Shown: positions 48,452 to 56,371 of the stretch, piece after piece
Layout: every line of letters starts with the position of its first letter
Position numbering within the stretch: position 1 is the stretch's first letter
From: Mycolicibacterium neoaurum
GTDB lineage: Bacteria; Actinomycetota; Actinomycetes; Mycobacteriales; Mycobacteriaceae
DNA: 64,000 nucleotides
Reading direction: 5' to 3'
NCBI RefSeq assembly: GCF_036946495.1
Contig: NZ_JAQIIX010000002.1
Location: 2,480,001 to 2,544,000 of the forward strand
Translations under genes and position numbers: made by a program
The notes under the pieces: model-generated
Told to the model about the DNA's origin: nothing
Seen by the model: only the letters and a program-made list of their open reading frames with translations
Database searches by the model: none

Positions 48452-49459
48452 ATGAGCACAGGAACCTCCAACCTCGTGGCCGTCGAACCGGGAGCCATCC
48501 GGGAGGACACCCCGCCGGGATCGGTGATCCAGTACAGCGATTACGAGCTGGACCGCAGTAGTCCGTTCGCGGGCGGCGTCGCCTGGATCGAAGGAGAGTT
48601 CCTACCCGCCGAGGACGCCAAGATCTCCATCTTCGACACCGGCTTCGGACATTCCGATCTCACCTACACCGTCGCGCATGTGTGGCACGGCAACATCTTC
48701 CGGCTGGGAGATCACCTGGACCGGTTGCTCGACGGGGCCCGCAAGTTGCGTCTGGACGCCGGATACACCAAGGACGAGCTGGCAGACATCACCAAAGAAT
48801 GCGTCTCGATGTCGCAGCTGCGGGAGTCCTTCGTCAATCTCACCGTCACCCGGGGCTACGGAAAGCGAAGGGGCGAGAAGGATCTGTCGAAGCTGACCCA
48901 CCAGGTGTACATCTACGCCATCCCGTATCTGTGGGCGTTCCCTCCTGCCGAGCAGATCTTCGGGACCACCGCCATCGTGCCGCGCCATGTCCGCCGCGCC
49001 GGTCGCAACACCGTCGACCCGACCATCAAGAACTACCAGTGGGGCGACCTGACCGCGGCCAGCTTCGAGGCCAAGGACCGCGGGGCACGCACCGCGATCC
49101 TGCTCGATTCGGACAACTGTGTGGCCGAGGGACCGGGCTTCAACGTCTGCATCGTCAAGGACGGAAAACTGGCCTCCCCGTCGCGGAATGCGTTGCCGGG
49201 CATCACCCGCAAGACGGTCTTCGAGATCGCCGACCAGATGGGCATCGAGGCCACCCTGCGTGACGTCACCAGCCACGAACTCTACGACGCCGACGAATTG
49301 ATGGCCGTCACCACCGCCGGCGGTGTCACCCCGATCAACTCCCTCGACGGAGAGCCGATCGGCAACGGTGAGCCCGGTGAGATGACCGTCGCCATCCGGG
49401 ACCGCTTCTGGGCGCTGATGGACGAGCCCGGCCCGCTGATCGAAGCGATCGAATACTGA
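48452..49459 (+). CDS. Fold-type IV transaminase, (R)-selective amine transaminase-like
   Basis: A 335-residue class IV PLP enzyme. The PLP lysine is K193 in DPTIKNYQWGDL; E226 in VAEGPGFNV pairs with the pyridine ring. The overall sequence, including YSDYELD, GGVAWIEGEFLP, ISIFDTGFGHSD, RLGDHLDRL, VTRGYGKRRGEKD, QVYIYAIPY, VPRHVRRAG, NALPGITRKTVFEIA and TTAGGV, follows (R)-amine:pyruvate transaminases of the ATA-117 (Arthrobacter) type more closely than branched-chain or D-amino-acid transaminases, judged from memory. It likely moves an amino group from a chiral amine or D-type compound to pyruvate. AGAAAGGAC precedes the ATG at 48452. Substrate unproven. Confidence 0.85.
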   Translation: MSTGTSNLVAVEPGAIREDTPPGSVIQYSDYELDRSSPFAGGVAWIEGEFLPAEDAKISIFDTGFGHSDLTYTVAHVWHGNIFRLGDHLDRLLDGARKLRLDAGYTKDELADITKECVSMSQLRESFVNLTVTRGYGKRRGEKDLSKLTHQVYIYAIPYLWAFPPAEQIFGTTAIVPRHVRRAGRNTVDPTIKNYQWGDLTAASFEAKDRGARTAILLDSDNCVAEGPGFNVCIVKDGKLASPSRNALPGITRKTVFEIADQMGIEATLRDVTSHELYDADELMAVTTAGGVTPINSLDGEPIGNGEPGEMTVAIRDRFWALMDEPGPLIEAIEY

Positions 49460-49484
49460 GATCGGGCCGGGGTCGTCCGCGCTG

Positions 49485-50345
49485 TCAGGTGCCGTCGGAT
49501 TCGATGACGCCCTGGGCGGCCCTGGCCCGATCCTCGTACGCCTTGCGCTTGCTCTTGTCGAACTCCAGGAACACGGTGTCCAGGCCCAGTGCCTTGTTCA
49601 TCGCGCGGCGACCCTTGGGCGGCAGCATCTGCGCGGCCTGCGCGGTGAAGCGCAGCGGGGCGGGAACGGAGACGTGGGTCTTGGGCTTGTCGAGCGTCTT
49701 GACGATCGCGGCCGCGATCTCCTCGGGTTCGACGGGTTTGATGGCGCCGCCGGACTTGGTACCCGAGATCAGCTCGGTGTTGGTGAACGGCGGCATGATG
49801 ACCGAGACGTTGACACCGTGCGGCGCCATCTCGTCGGCCAACGCGGTGGACAGGCCCACGACGGCGTACTTGGCTCCCACGTAGACGACCTGTCCCGGCA
49901 GCGGGATCAGGCCGGACAGCGAGGCGATGTTGATGATGTGGCCGCTGCGGCGGCGCACCATGTCCGGCAGCGCGAGCTGACAGCCGGTGAGCACACCGTA
50001 GACGTTGACCTCCAGTGAGGACCGCACCGACTGCTCGGTCTCCTCGAGGAACGGGCCGACGGGCATCACACCGGCATTGTTGATCAGCACATCGATGTGG
50101 CCGCCGCCGTCGGTGCGGGCCTTGTCGAGGAACGTTGCGAACGATTCGCGGTCGGTGACGTCGAGCGGGTAGCCGGACACCTGGCCGAGCTTGGTGAGCT
50201 CCACGACGGCCGACTCCTGCAGCGCGACGTCGCGGTCACCGATGACGACGCGTGCCCCGCGCGCCAGCAAAGCCTTGGCGGTGGCATAACCGATACCGCG
50301 AGCGGCGCCGGTGATCGCGATGGTCTTGCCCCTGATGTTGTCCAT
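49485..50345 (-). CDS. Short-chain dehydrogenase/reductase
   Basis: A 286-residue classical SDR. It has the cofactor loop TGAARGIGYATAKALL, NNAGVMPVGPF, the catalytic Ser region NIASLSGLIPLPG and Y-x-x-x-K in YVGAKYAV. The C-terminal extension (AAQMLPPKGRRAMNKALGLD) with a membrane-associated helix is typical of mycobacterial SDRs linked to lipid or steroid metabolism. Cofactor is NAD(H) or NADP(H), substrate unknown. The start at 50345 has an almost perfect 20-bp palindrome 8 bp upstream. It converges with the transaminase gene. Confidence 0.9.
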   Translation of the reverse strand: MDNIRGKTIAITGAARGIGYATAKALLARGARVVIGDRDVALQESAVVELTKLGQVSGYPLDVTDRESFATFLDKARTDGGGHIDVLINNAGVMPVGPFLEETEQSVRSSLEVNVYGVLTGCQLALPDMVRRRSGHIINIASLSGLIPLPGQVVYVGAKYAVVGLSTALADEMAPHGVNVSVIMPPFTNTELISGTKSGGAIKPVEPEEIAAAIVKTLDKPKTHVSVPAPLRFTAQAAQMLPPKGRRAMNKALGLDTVFLEFDKSKRKAYEDRARAAQGVIESDGT

Positions 50346-50352
50346 GGCGGCG

Positions 50353-50372
50353 AACTTTACACGTGTCAAGTT
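50353..50372. promoter_or_regulatory. 20-bp near-palindrome upstream of the SDR gene
   Basis: The 20 bp have arms AACTTTACAC and GTGTCAAGTT, matching in 18 of 20 positions with the centre ACACGTGT. Reading leftward it also contains TTGACA, a -35 element. Such sites are typical of TetR regulators controlling mycobacterial lipid genes; no TetR gene is adjacent. Confidence 0.6.
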
Positions 50373-50483
50373 TTTCGCGGAAGAGGGGTTCGCCAGCCGG
50401 TATTTACGATCAGGACGAGCCGATGGCCGCTCCGGAATGCGCGGAGCCGCGCCGCGTTGGACATTCGAGTGATGGCAGGAGCA

Positions 50484-50966
50484 ATGGTGAAGACTCTGCG
50501 GTTCGTCCCGGTGCACCAGACCGACCCCCTGGCCGAACCGCTACTGGCCGAACTCACCGTCGAATACTCCCGGCGCTACGGCGGCACCGAGGCCGGTGTG
50601 GCCCGCTGGCTGCGGGCGCACCCGGCCGAGGAGTTCGCCGCACCACACGGTGCGCTGCTGATCGGGCTCGACGACGGTGTCCCGGTCACCGGCGGGGCGT
50701 TCCAGCGCTTCGATGCCGACACCGCCGAGCTGAAGCGGATCTGGACCGCCGTCGAACACCGCCAACGCGGCTATGCCAAGGCGCTGCTCGGCGAACTGGA
50801 GACGCTGATCGCTCAGCGCGGTTATCGGCGCATCTATCTGACCACCGGCGACCGCCAACCGGAGGCCGAAGCGCTCTACGAATCCACCGGCTACACGCGG
50901 CTGAGCGAGCCGCTGCCGAAACAGGGGGAGAGTTACCCGATCGCCTTCGAGAAGGTGCTGTCGTGA
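50484..50966 (+). CDS. GNAT family N-acetyltransferase
   Basis: A 160-residue acetyltransferase. The pattern is GGAFQRFDADTAELKRIWTAVEHRQRGYAKALLGELE, split at the acetyl-CoA loop (R-Q-R-G-Y-A), and QPEAEALYESTGY at the end, a strand-helix typical of GNAT. The acceptor substrate is unknown. The start is uncertain: ATG at 50484 or GTG at 50487, which has better spacing from AGGAG; an ATG at 50472 is also in frame. Its end overlaps the LLM monooxygenase start (GTGA), so they are coupled. Confidence 0.85.
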   Translation: MVKTLRFVPVHQTDPLAEPLLAELTVEYSRRYGGTEAGVARWLRAHPAEEFAAPHGALLIGLDDGVPVTGGAFQRFDADTAELKRIWTAVEHRQRGYAKALLGELETLIAQRGYRRIYLTTGDRQPEAEALYESTGYTRLSEPLPKQGESYPIAFEKVLS

Positions 50967-52072
50967 CGGCCGCGCTCTCGGTGCTCGACCTGGCCCCGGT
51001 ATCGGCGGGGGACAGCGCGGCAGGTGCGTTGCGCAAGACGGTCGATCTGGCCCAGCACGCCGAGCGGTGGGGATATCGGCGGTACTGGGTGGCCGAACAT
51101 CACTATGCCGCGGTGGCCAGCGCCTCGCCCGCGGTGCTGATCGGGCAGATCGCCGCCGCCACCACCAGCATCCAGGTCGGCGCGGCCGCGGTGCAGCTGG
51201 GGCACACCACCGCGATCGCTGCGGTGGAGAGCTTCGCGACGCTGGACGCCTTCCATCCGGGCCGCATCGACCTCGGTGTCGGACGGTCCGGACAGCGCCG
51301 CGCCGAGGCCATTCGACAGACGCCGCGCGCGCCCCGCCCGCCCCGGGTACGGCATGAGGTGGATGGCGTCGTCATACCGGCACCGTTCGACCTGTCGGTC
51401 CAACTGCGCAACCCGCGACTCAAGGCGACACTGAGCACACTGCAGCAACCCGAGGCAGTCGCCCCGGATTTCGGTGAACAGGTGGCGGACATCCTGGCGC
51501 TGCTGAACGGGACCTTCCGGGTCGACGGGTTCGACGCGCACGCCAGCCCGGGTGAGGACACCGCTTTGCGGCCGTGGGTCTTCGGCACCAGCAGCGGGCA
51601 GAGTGCGCGGGTGGCGGGCAGTCTCGGGCTGCCGTTCGTGGCCGCCTATCACATCGTCCCGGCCACCGCGCTGGAGGCAGTCGAGGCCTACCGCAACGCT
51701 TTTCGGCCGTCGGAGGTACTCGCCGAACCCTATGTGGTGGTCTCGGCCGACGTGCTGGCTGCCGACGACAGTGCCCGCGCCCACCACCTGGCCCGCGGCT
51801 TCGGCCACTGGGTGTACTCGATCCGGGCCGGTGGCGGCGCCGTCCCCTACCCCGACCCGGACACCGTGGGTCCGTTGACCGACGAGCAGCTGGCCGTGGT
51901 GCAGGACCGTCTCGACACCCGCTTCGTCGGATCCGCCGAAGAGGTCACCGAGCGGCTCGCCGCGCTGCAACGGGTCACCGGCGCCGACGAGCTGGTCATC
52001 ACCTCGGTGGCATTCGACCACGCCGACCGATTGCGTTCCCATGAGCTGATCGCCGCGGCATGGGGGAGCTGA
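50963..52072 (+). CDS. LLM class flavin-dependent oxidoreductase
   Basis: A 369-residue protein of the bacterial luciferase-like monooxygenase family (MsnO8-like subgroup). LSVLDLAPVSAGDSAAGAL at the start, WVAEHHYAAVASASPAVLIG and GRIDLGVGRSGQR are typical. It uses FMNH2 or F420H2 and oxygen in most relatives. The middle (residues about 115-160) is variable with basic, Pro-rich sequence. GTG start. The neighbour GNAT may modify the substrate or product. Function unproven. Confidence 0.88.
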   Translation: MTAALSVLDLAPVSAGDSAAGALRKTVDLAQHAERWGYRRYWVAEHHYAAVASASPAVLIGQIAAATTSIQVGAAAVQLGHTTAIAAVESFATLDAFHPGRIDLGVGRSGQRRAEAIRQTPRAPRPPRVRHEVDGVVIPAPFDLSVQLRNPRLKATLSTLQQPEAVAPDFGEQVADILALLNGTFRVDGFDAHASPGEDTALRPWVFGTSSGQSARVAGSLGLPFVAAYHIVPATALEAVEAYRNAFRPSEVLAEPYVVVSADVLAADDSARAHHLARGFGHWVYSIRAGGGAVPYPDPDTVGPLTDEQLAVVQDRLDTRFVGSAEEVTERLAALQRVTGADELVITSVAFDHADRLRSHELIAAAWGS

Positions 52073-52089
52073 TTTCGTAAGCTGATGCG

Positions 52090-52299
52090 GTGTCGCTGAT
52101 CATCGTCGGATTGCTGATGGTGGTGGCCGCTGTGGTGGTGCTGCTGCTGGGGCTCGGCGTGCGCACTCTTGTCGGCCGCCGAGCCGACGCGGCCGACAGC
52201 GCCGAACTCGACGAGAAGATCCTGATGCCGACCATCGTGGTGGCCTGTGGTCTGGTGGTGACCGCGGCCTTCGTGGTCGGCTATGACCTCATCGTTTGA
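52090..52299 (+). CDS. Small two-helix membrane protein
   Basis: A 69-residue protein with two hydrophobic helices (about residues 2-25 and 47-66) linked by a charged loop VGRRADAADSAELDEKI. It starts with a GTG at 52090. No family recognised. Its stop (TGA at 52297-52299) is in the first unit of a 15-bp tandem repeat that also contains the end of the convergent methyltransferase gene. Confidence 0.65.
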   Translation: MSLIIVGLLMVVAAVVVLLLGLGVRTLVGRRADAADSAELDEKILMPTIVVACGLVVTAAFVVGYDLIV

Positions 52300-52359
52300 G
52301 ACCTCATTGTCTGAGACCTCATTGTCTGAGACCTCATTGTCTGAGACCTCATCGTTTGA
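52285..52359. repeat. Five tandem 15-bp units joining two gene ends
   Basis: Five units of GACCTCATYGTYTGA follow each other. Units 1 and 5 read ...ATCGTTTGA and units 2-4 read ...ATTGTCTGA. Each unit has a TGA in the frame of the small membrane protein and a TGA on the other strand in the frame of the methyltransferase, because 15 is a multiple of 3. Number of copies could vary by slippage. Confidence 0.95.
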
Positions 52360-53095
52360 GGCACAGCACGGCCAGCGCGTCATTGGTCGCCTGGACGCCG
52401 CCGGTACCGATCAGTGCGGTCAGCCGGGTCCGCACGCGTTCCTGATCGGCCGCCGGCAGTCGCAGCACGTTGGAGTAGGTGGTGACCATCTCCACCCACT
52501 CGGTGCAGGAGTAGTGCGGATGCTCCACGTAACGGCGACGCTCATGGCTCATCCCGGCCGCCGCCAGCAGCGTGTCCAGCTCGGCTCCCTCGATGTCCAC
52601 CGACGGTCTGCTGGGTTGTTCGACCAGACCGGCATAGGCTTCGGCGAGTGTCTCCGGAGTGGGCGAGACCGCCACGATCCGATTCCAGACCAGTGCCAGC
52701 CGGCCGCGTGGAGTGAGTAACCCGCGCACCTTGGCCAAGGCGTCGGCGGGCTCCACCCAGTGAAACGACTGGGCGAACAGCACCAGGTCGAAGACCCGGC
52801 CCCGTGGGTCCCAGTCGGCAAAGGTCGCCAACTCCACGGACACACCCTTGGCGGTGGCCACCTCCGCCATCTGCGGATCAGGTTCGACCGCCAGCACATC
52901 GGCGCCGGCCGCGCGTAACTGCGCGCTGGCAATACCGGTCCCGGCTCCTACGTCCAGCACTCGGATCCCCTGGTGGGCAATAAGGTCGGCGATCAGCGCG
53001 GCGGGGTAGCGGGGCCGGTGGCGGTCGTAGCGGGCCGCCGCCGAACCGAAGGATTCGGCTCGCTGCCGATCGGCGTGCAGCGGGGTGTCGCTCAT
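52349..53095 (-). CDS. SAM-dependent methyltransferase, class I
   Basis: A 248-residue methyltransferase. It has VLDVGAGTGIASAQL (SAM motif I), VLAVEPDPQMAEVA (motif post I) and the FDLVLFAQSFHWVEPADAL segment. The pattern AESFGSAAARYDRHRPRYP at the start is typical of a small class of actinobacterial methyltransferases with unknown acceptors. The stop lies in the last unit of the 15-bp tandem repeat. The ATG at 53095 overlaps the MBL stop by 4 bp. The frame is open 37 codons upstream within the MBL gene. Confidence 0.88.
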   Translation of the reverse strand: MSDTPLHADRQRAESFGSAAARYDRHRPRYPAALIADLIAHQGIRVLDVGAGTGIASAQLRAAGADVLAVEPDPQMAEVATAKGVSVELATFADWDPRGRVFDLVLFAQSFHWVEPADALAKVRGLLTPRGRLALVWNRIVAVSPTPETLAEAYAGLVEQPSRPSVDIEGAELDTLLAAAGMSHERRRYVEHPHYSCTEWVEMVTTYSNVLRLPAADQERVRTRLTALIGTGGVQATNDALAVLCLKR

Positions 53096-53823
53096 CGGGC
53101 CGCCGTCTCGGCGGCCTTGCGGATCGAGCCGCGCCATAGCGGGCCGTGCCCCGGCACCAATACCTCGGTGTCCAGCAGGCTGAGCGCGGCCAGGCTGCGC
53201 AGGCACCCGTCATGGTCGTGGTTGAAGATCGTCGGCAGCAGCTGAGGGCCATGCCTGCTGCTCAGCGGGTGCCCGGTGATCAGGGCATCGCCTGCGACCA
53301 ACACACCGTCGACGAGATAGGAGCAGTGTCCGCCGGTGTGCCCGGGGGAGGGGACCGCCGCCGGTGCGCCCGGCAGCGAGGCCGCAATGTCCTCGTCGAG
53401 GGCCAGCGCGGACGGGATGCCCTCATGGGTCAGCCCGCCCTTGCGGGCCAGCGCCAGCGTCCAGGCCAGATAGCGCGGCTGCCACGCCCGGGTCAGCACG
53501 TCGACCGGGGACACCTGTTCCAGGTACTGCCGCTGCGCATGACCCACCTCGGCGGCATGCGTATACACCGGCGTGTCATGGGTTTTCGCGAACCAGATGG
53601 CCGAACCGAGGTGATCGACGTGGGCATGGGTGAGCAGGATCGCCCGGACATCAGCGGGACCGAAACCGAGCTCGCGCAGTGAATCGAGGACCTCGTCACG
53701 CTGTCCTGGATAGCCCGCGTCGATCAGCAGTACCCCGGATTCGTCGGTCACCACGGTCCAGTTCACGAGGTCGGTCTGGGCGAGGTGGACGCGTTCGGTG
53801 ACGGCCGTCAGAACCGGAGCCAT
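53092..53823 (-). CDS. Metallo-beta-lactamase fold hydrolase (Rv0406c-like)
   Basis: A 243-residue MBL-fold protein. The zinc motif is LTHAHVDHLG (HxHxDH), with further ligands in SPGHTGGH, GDALITGH and VLVPGHGPL. This is the glyoxalase II/lactonase type pattern; the active enzyme likely hydrolyses a thioester or lactone. Rv0406c in M. tuberculosis is the equivalent neighbour of fgd1. It diverges from fgd1 with a 23-bp gap, so promoters must be very close or overlapping. Confidence 0.88.
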   Translation of the reverse strand: MAPVLTAVTERVHLAQTDLVNWTVVTDESGVLLIDAGYPGQRDEVLDSLRELGFGPADVRAILLTHAHVDHLGSAIWFAKTHDTPVYTHAAEVGHAQRQYLEQVSPVDVLTRAWQPRYLAWTLALARKGGLTHEGIPSALALDEDIAASLPGAPAAVPSPGHTGGHCSYLVDGVLVAGDALITGHPLSSRHGPQLLPTIFNHDHDGCLRSLAALSLLDTEVLVPGHGPLWRGSIRKAAETAAR

Positions 53824-53846
53824 GGTGTGAGTGTAGAAACTTAAGT

Positions 53847-54857
53847 ATGGCTGAACTGAAACTGGGCTATAAGGCGTCGGCGGAGCAGTTCGCGCCCCGT
53901 GAACTCGTCGAACTCGCCGTCGCGGCCGAAGAGCACGGCATGGACAGCGCCACCGTCAGCGATCACTTCCAGCCGTGGCGGCACGAGGGCGGTCACGCCC
54001 CGTTCTCGCTGGCCTGGATGACCGCCGTCGGCGAACGCACCCAGCGCCTGCAACTGGGCACCTCGGTGTTGACCCCGACGTTCCGCTACAACCCGGCCGT
54101 CATCGCCCAGGCGTTCGCCACCATGGGCTGCCTGTACCCGGGGCGCATCTTCCTCGGTGTCGGCACCGGTGAGGCACTCAACGAGATCGCCACCGGCTAC
54201 GAGGGCGAATGGCCCGAGTTCAAGGAGCGCTACGCCCGGCTGCGCGAATCCGTGCGCCTGATGCGCGAACTGTGGCTCGGCGATCGCGTCGACTTCGAGG
54301 GCGAGTACTACAAGACCAAGGGCGCCTCGATCTACGACGTGCCCGAAGGCGGTATCCCGATCTACATCGCCGCAGGCGGCCCGCAGGTCGCCAAGTACGC
54401 CGGCCGGGCCGGGGACGGTTTCATCTGCACCTCCGGTAAGGGCGAAGAGCTCTATAAGGAAAAGCTGATCCCGGCCATGCGCGAGGGTGCCGAAGCCGCG
54501 GGCAAGAACGCGCAAGACGTCGACCGGATGATCGAGATCAAGATCTCCTACGACACCGATCCCGAACTGGCGCTGGAGAACACCCGATTCTGGGCACCGT
54601 TGTCGCTGACCGCCGAGCAGAAGCACTCCATCGACGACCCGATCGAGATGGAGAAGGCGGCCGACGCGCTGCCCATCGAGCAGGTAGCCAAGCGCTGGAT
54701 TGTGGCGTCGGACCCCGACGAGGCCGTCGAGAAGGTGGCCGACTACGTCAAGTGGGGTCTGAACCACCTGGTGTTCCACGCCCCCGGCCACGACCAGCGC
54801 CGCTTCCTTGAGCTGTTCAAGCGGGATCTGGAACCGCGGCTGCGCAAGCTAGCGTGA
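53847..54857 (+). CDS. fgd1: F420-dependent glucose-6-phosphate dehydrogenase
   Basis: A 336-residue F420-dependent enzyme of the luciferase-like family. It oxidises glucose-6-phosphate to 6-phosphogluconolactone and reduces F420, supplying F420H2 for nitroreductases. The N-terminus LGYKASAEQFAPRELVELA, VSDHFQPWRHEGGHAPFSL and GVGTGEALNE match the known M. tuberculosis enzyme Rv0407 closely and the length is identical. Its last 41 bp overlap the end of the GntR gene on the other strand. Confidence 0.97.
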   Translation: MAELKLGYKASAEQFAPRELVELAVAAEEHGMDSATVSDHFQPWRHEGGHAPFSLAWMTAVGERTQRLQLGTSVLTPTFRYNPAVIAQAFATMGCLYPGRIFLGVGTGEALNEIATGYEGEWPEFKERYARLRESVRLMRELWLGDRVDFEGEYYKTKGASIYDVPEGGIPIYIAAGGPQVAKYAGRAGDGFICTSGKGEELYKEKLIPAMREGAEAAGKNAQDVDRMIEIKISYDTDPELALENTRFWAPLSLTAEQKHSIDDPIEMEKAADALPIEQVAKRWIVASDPDEAVEKVADYVKWGLNHLVFHAPGHDQRRFLELFKRDLEPRLRKLA

Positions 54858-55572
54858 GCCCGGTGCTGCTGGTCGCGGTCAGGCGCACCCGGTCGGCACG
54901 GAACAGGTCGTAGGCGTACTCGAACGGCACGCCCGAGGTGGCCCTTGTCACCCGGGTGATGGCCAACAGTGGTTTGCGGCTTCCGATATCGAGGCACTGC
55001 GCCTCGCGGGGGCTGGCGCTGACGACCTCGATGGTCTCGGTGGTGCTGGCCGGTGCCAAGCCATAACGGGTCCGGAACAGCTCGTAGAGCGAGCCGCCCA
55101 AGGGTTGCTCCAGCAGATCCACGGCGTGCGCGGCGACGAAACAGGACTGATCCACCGACAGCGGCACCCCGTCGGCGTAACGCAGTCTACGGATGACGAC
55201 GACCGGTTCGCCGTCGGGGATCTCCAGTGCGACGGACTCGGCGTCGGTCGCAGGTCTGCTGTCGGTCGCCAGCACCTTGGTGTAGCTGCTGTGCCCGCCG
55301 CTGTGCAGCAGCGCGGGCAGACCGGCCTGCTCGGCCGCATGTCGTCGGACGATATCGGCACGCACGAAGGTTCCGCCGGCCCGACCGGTGCGCCGTTCCA
55401 GGACACCGGCCTGGCTCAGCGGAAGCAGCGCGCTGCGCAGCGTCGCGCGGGAGACGCCGAATCGCTCGGCCATCTCACGCTCGGTGCCCAGCCGCGAACC
55501 AGGGCGCAGCGCGCCGCTGGACAGCATGGACAGAATTCGGCGGCGCACATCCTCGGCGACCGCTCCCCCCAC
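54817..55572 (-). CDS. GntR family regulator with UTRA domain (HutC-type)
   Basis: A 251-residue regulator. The winged helix is DVRRRILSMLSSGALRPGSRL, followed by EREMAERFGVSRATLRSALLPL. The UTRA domain follows from residue 85 (RRLRYADGVPLSVDQSCFVA, YELFRTRYGLAP, VPFEYAYDLFRADRVRL). HutC-type proteins sense small molecules such as amino compounds, sugar phosphates or phosphonates. The GTG at 55572 is preceded by a GGAGGA site; a GTG 12 bases upstream is also possible. The gene is last in the leftward group of kinase, SDR and regulator, and may control the divergent permease/lyase genes. Confidence 0.87.
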   Translation of the reverse strand: MGGAVAEDVRRRILSMLSSGALRPGSRLGTEREMAERFGVSRATLRSALLPLSQAGVLERRTGRAGGTFVRADIVRRHAAEQAGLPALLHSGGHSSYTKVLATDSRPATDAESVALEIPDGEPVVVIRRLRYADGVPLSVDQSCFVAAHAVDLLEQPLGGSLYELFRTRYGLAPASTTETIEVVSASPREAQCLDIGSRKPLLAITRVTRATSGVPFEYAYDLFRADRVRLTATSSTGLTLACAAAVPDPA

Positions 55573-55586
55573 GGTTTCCTCCACGA

Positions 55587-56363
55587 TCAGGTGGCGATCG
55601 CGTCCAACGATTCGGGGAGCACCTGCCCCCCGTCGACGGCGATGGCCTGCCCGGTGATGTAGGCCGCTTCCCTGGTGGCCAGGAACGCGGCGAGATGTCC
55701 GATGTCCTCCGGGGTGCCGAGCGCGCCGGCCGGGATGGATCGCGCCATGCTCGCCAGATACTCCTCGCCGTTGTCGAGCAGCCCTTCGGTGAGGATGTTG
55801 CCGGGCAGGATCGCGTTGACGGTGATCCCCTTGGGCGCCAATTCGATTGCGGCGGTCCGCATGAAGCCCAGCTGGGCGGCCTTGGTCGCACCGTAGTGCG
55901 ACCAGCCCGGGTAACCGGTGATGGGTCCGGTGATCGAAGAGGTGAGGATGATCCGGCCCGCGCCCGAGGCGGTCAGCGCATCCAGGCAGGCCTGCACGGC
56001 GTAGAACGTGCCGTGGACGTTGACCCCCATGATCTCGGTGAGCTGTTCTTCGGTCATGGTGGCCAGTGGGGCGTCCGGGAAGATTCCGGCGTTGGCGCAC
56101 AAGACATCCAGGCCACCGAACGCATCGACCGCGGCCGCGGCCATCTCGGTACACGATTGCCGGTCGCTGACATCGACGCGTACCCCGAGCACTTTGCCCG
56201 CGCCGAGCCCGTCCAACGCCGCGACGGCCTCGTCCAAGCCGGCCGCCGTGCGCGCTCCGATCGCCACATTGGCACCGGCCTTGGCGAACACCGACGCGAT
56301 TCCGCGCCCGATTCCCTTGCTGCCGCCGGTGACCAACACCGAGCGGGACTGCAGGTCGAACAT
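55587..56363 (-). CDS. Short-chain dehydrogenase/reductase
   Basis: A 258-residue classical SDR of the FabG-like type: TGGSKGIGRGIASVF cofactor loop, CANAGIFPDAPLATM (C-A-N-A-G in place of N-N-A-G), TSSITGPITGYPGWSHYGATKAA with Ser and Y-x-x-x-K, and YITGQAIAVDGG at the end. It probably oxidises an alcohol or reduces an aldehyde produced by the neighbouring kinase/PLP-lyase pair. It is 8 bp downstream of the kinase gene and 14 bp upstream of the gntR gene, in the same direction. Confidence 0.93.
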   Translation of the reverse strand: MFDLQSRSVLVTGGSKGIGRGIASVFAKAGANVAIGARTAAGLDEAVAALDGLGAGKVLGVRVDVSDRQSCTEMAAAAVDAFGGLDVLCANAGIFPDAPLATMTEEQLTEIMGVNVHGTFYAVQACLDALTASGAGRIILTSSITGPITGYPGWSHYGATKAAQLGFMRTAAIELAPKGITVNAILPGNILTEGLLDNGEEYLASMARSIPAGALGTPEDIGHLAAFLATREAAYITGQAIAVDGGQVLPESLDAIAT

Positions 56364-56371
56364 TTCTCTCC

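Noticed and set aside
47145..48455. A 436-codon forward frame within the APC permease gene
   Set aside because: It is an out-of-frame shadow in the same strand with low-complexity Arg-rich sequence.
52285..52359. Short CRISPR-like array
   Set aside because: The five 15-bp units are directly adjacent without spacers, so it is a tandem repeat and not a CRISPR array.
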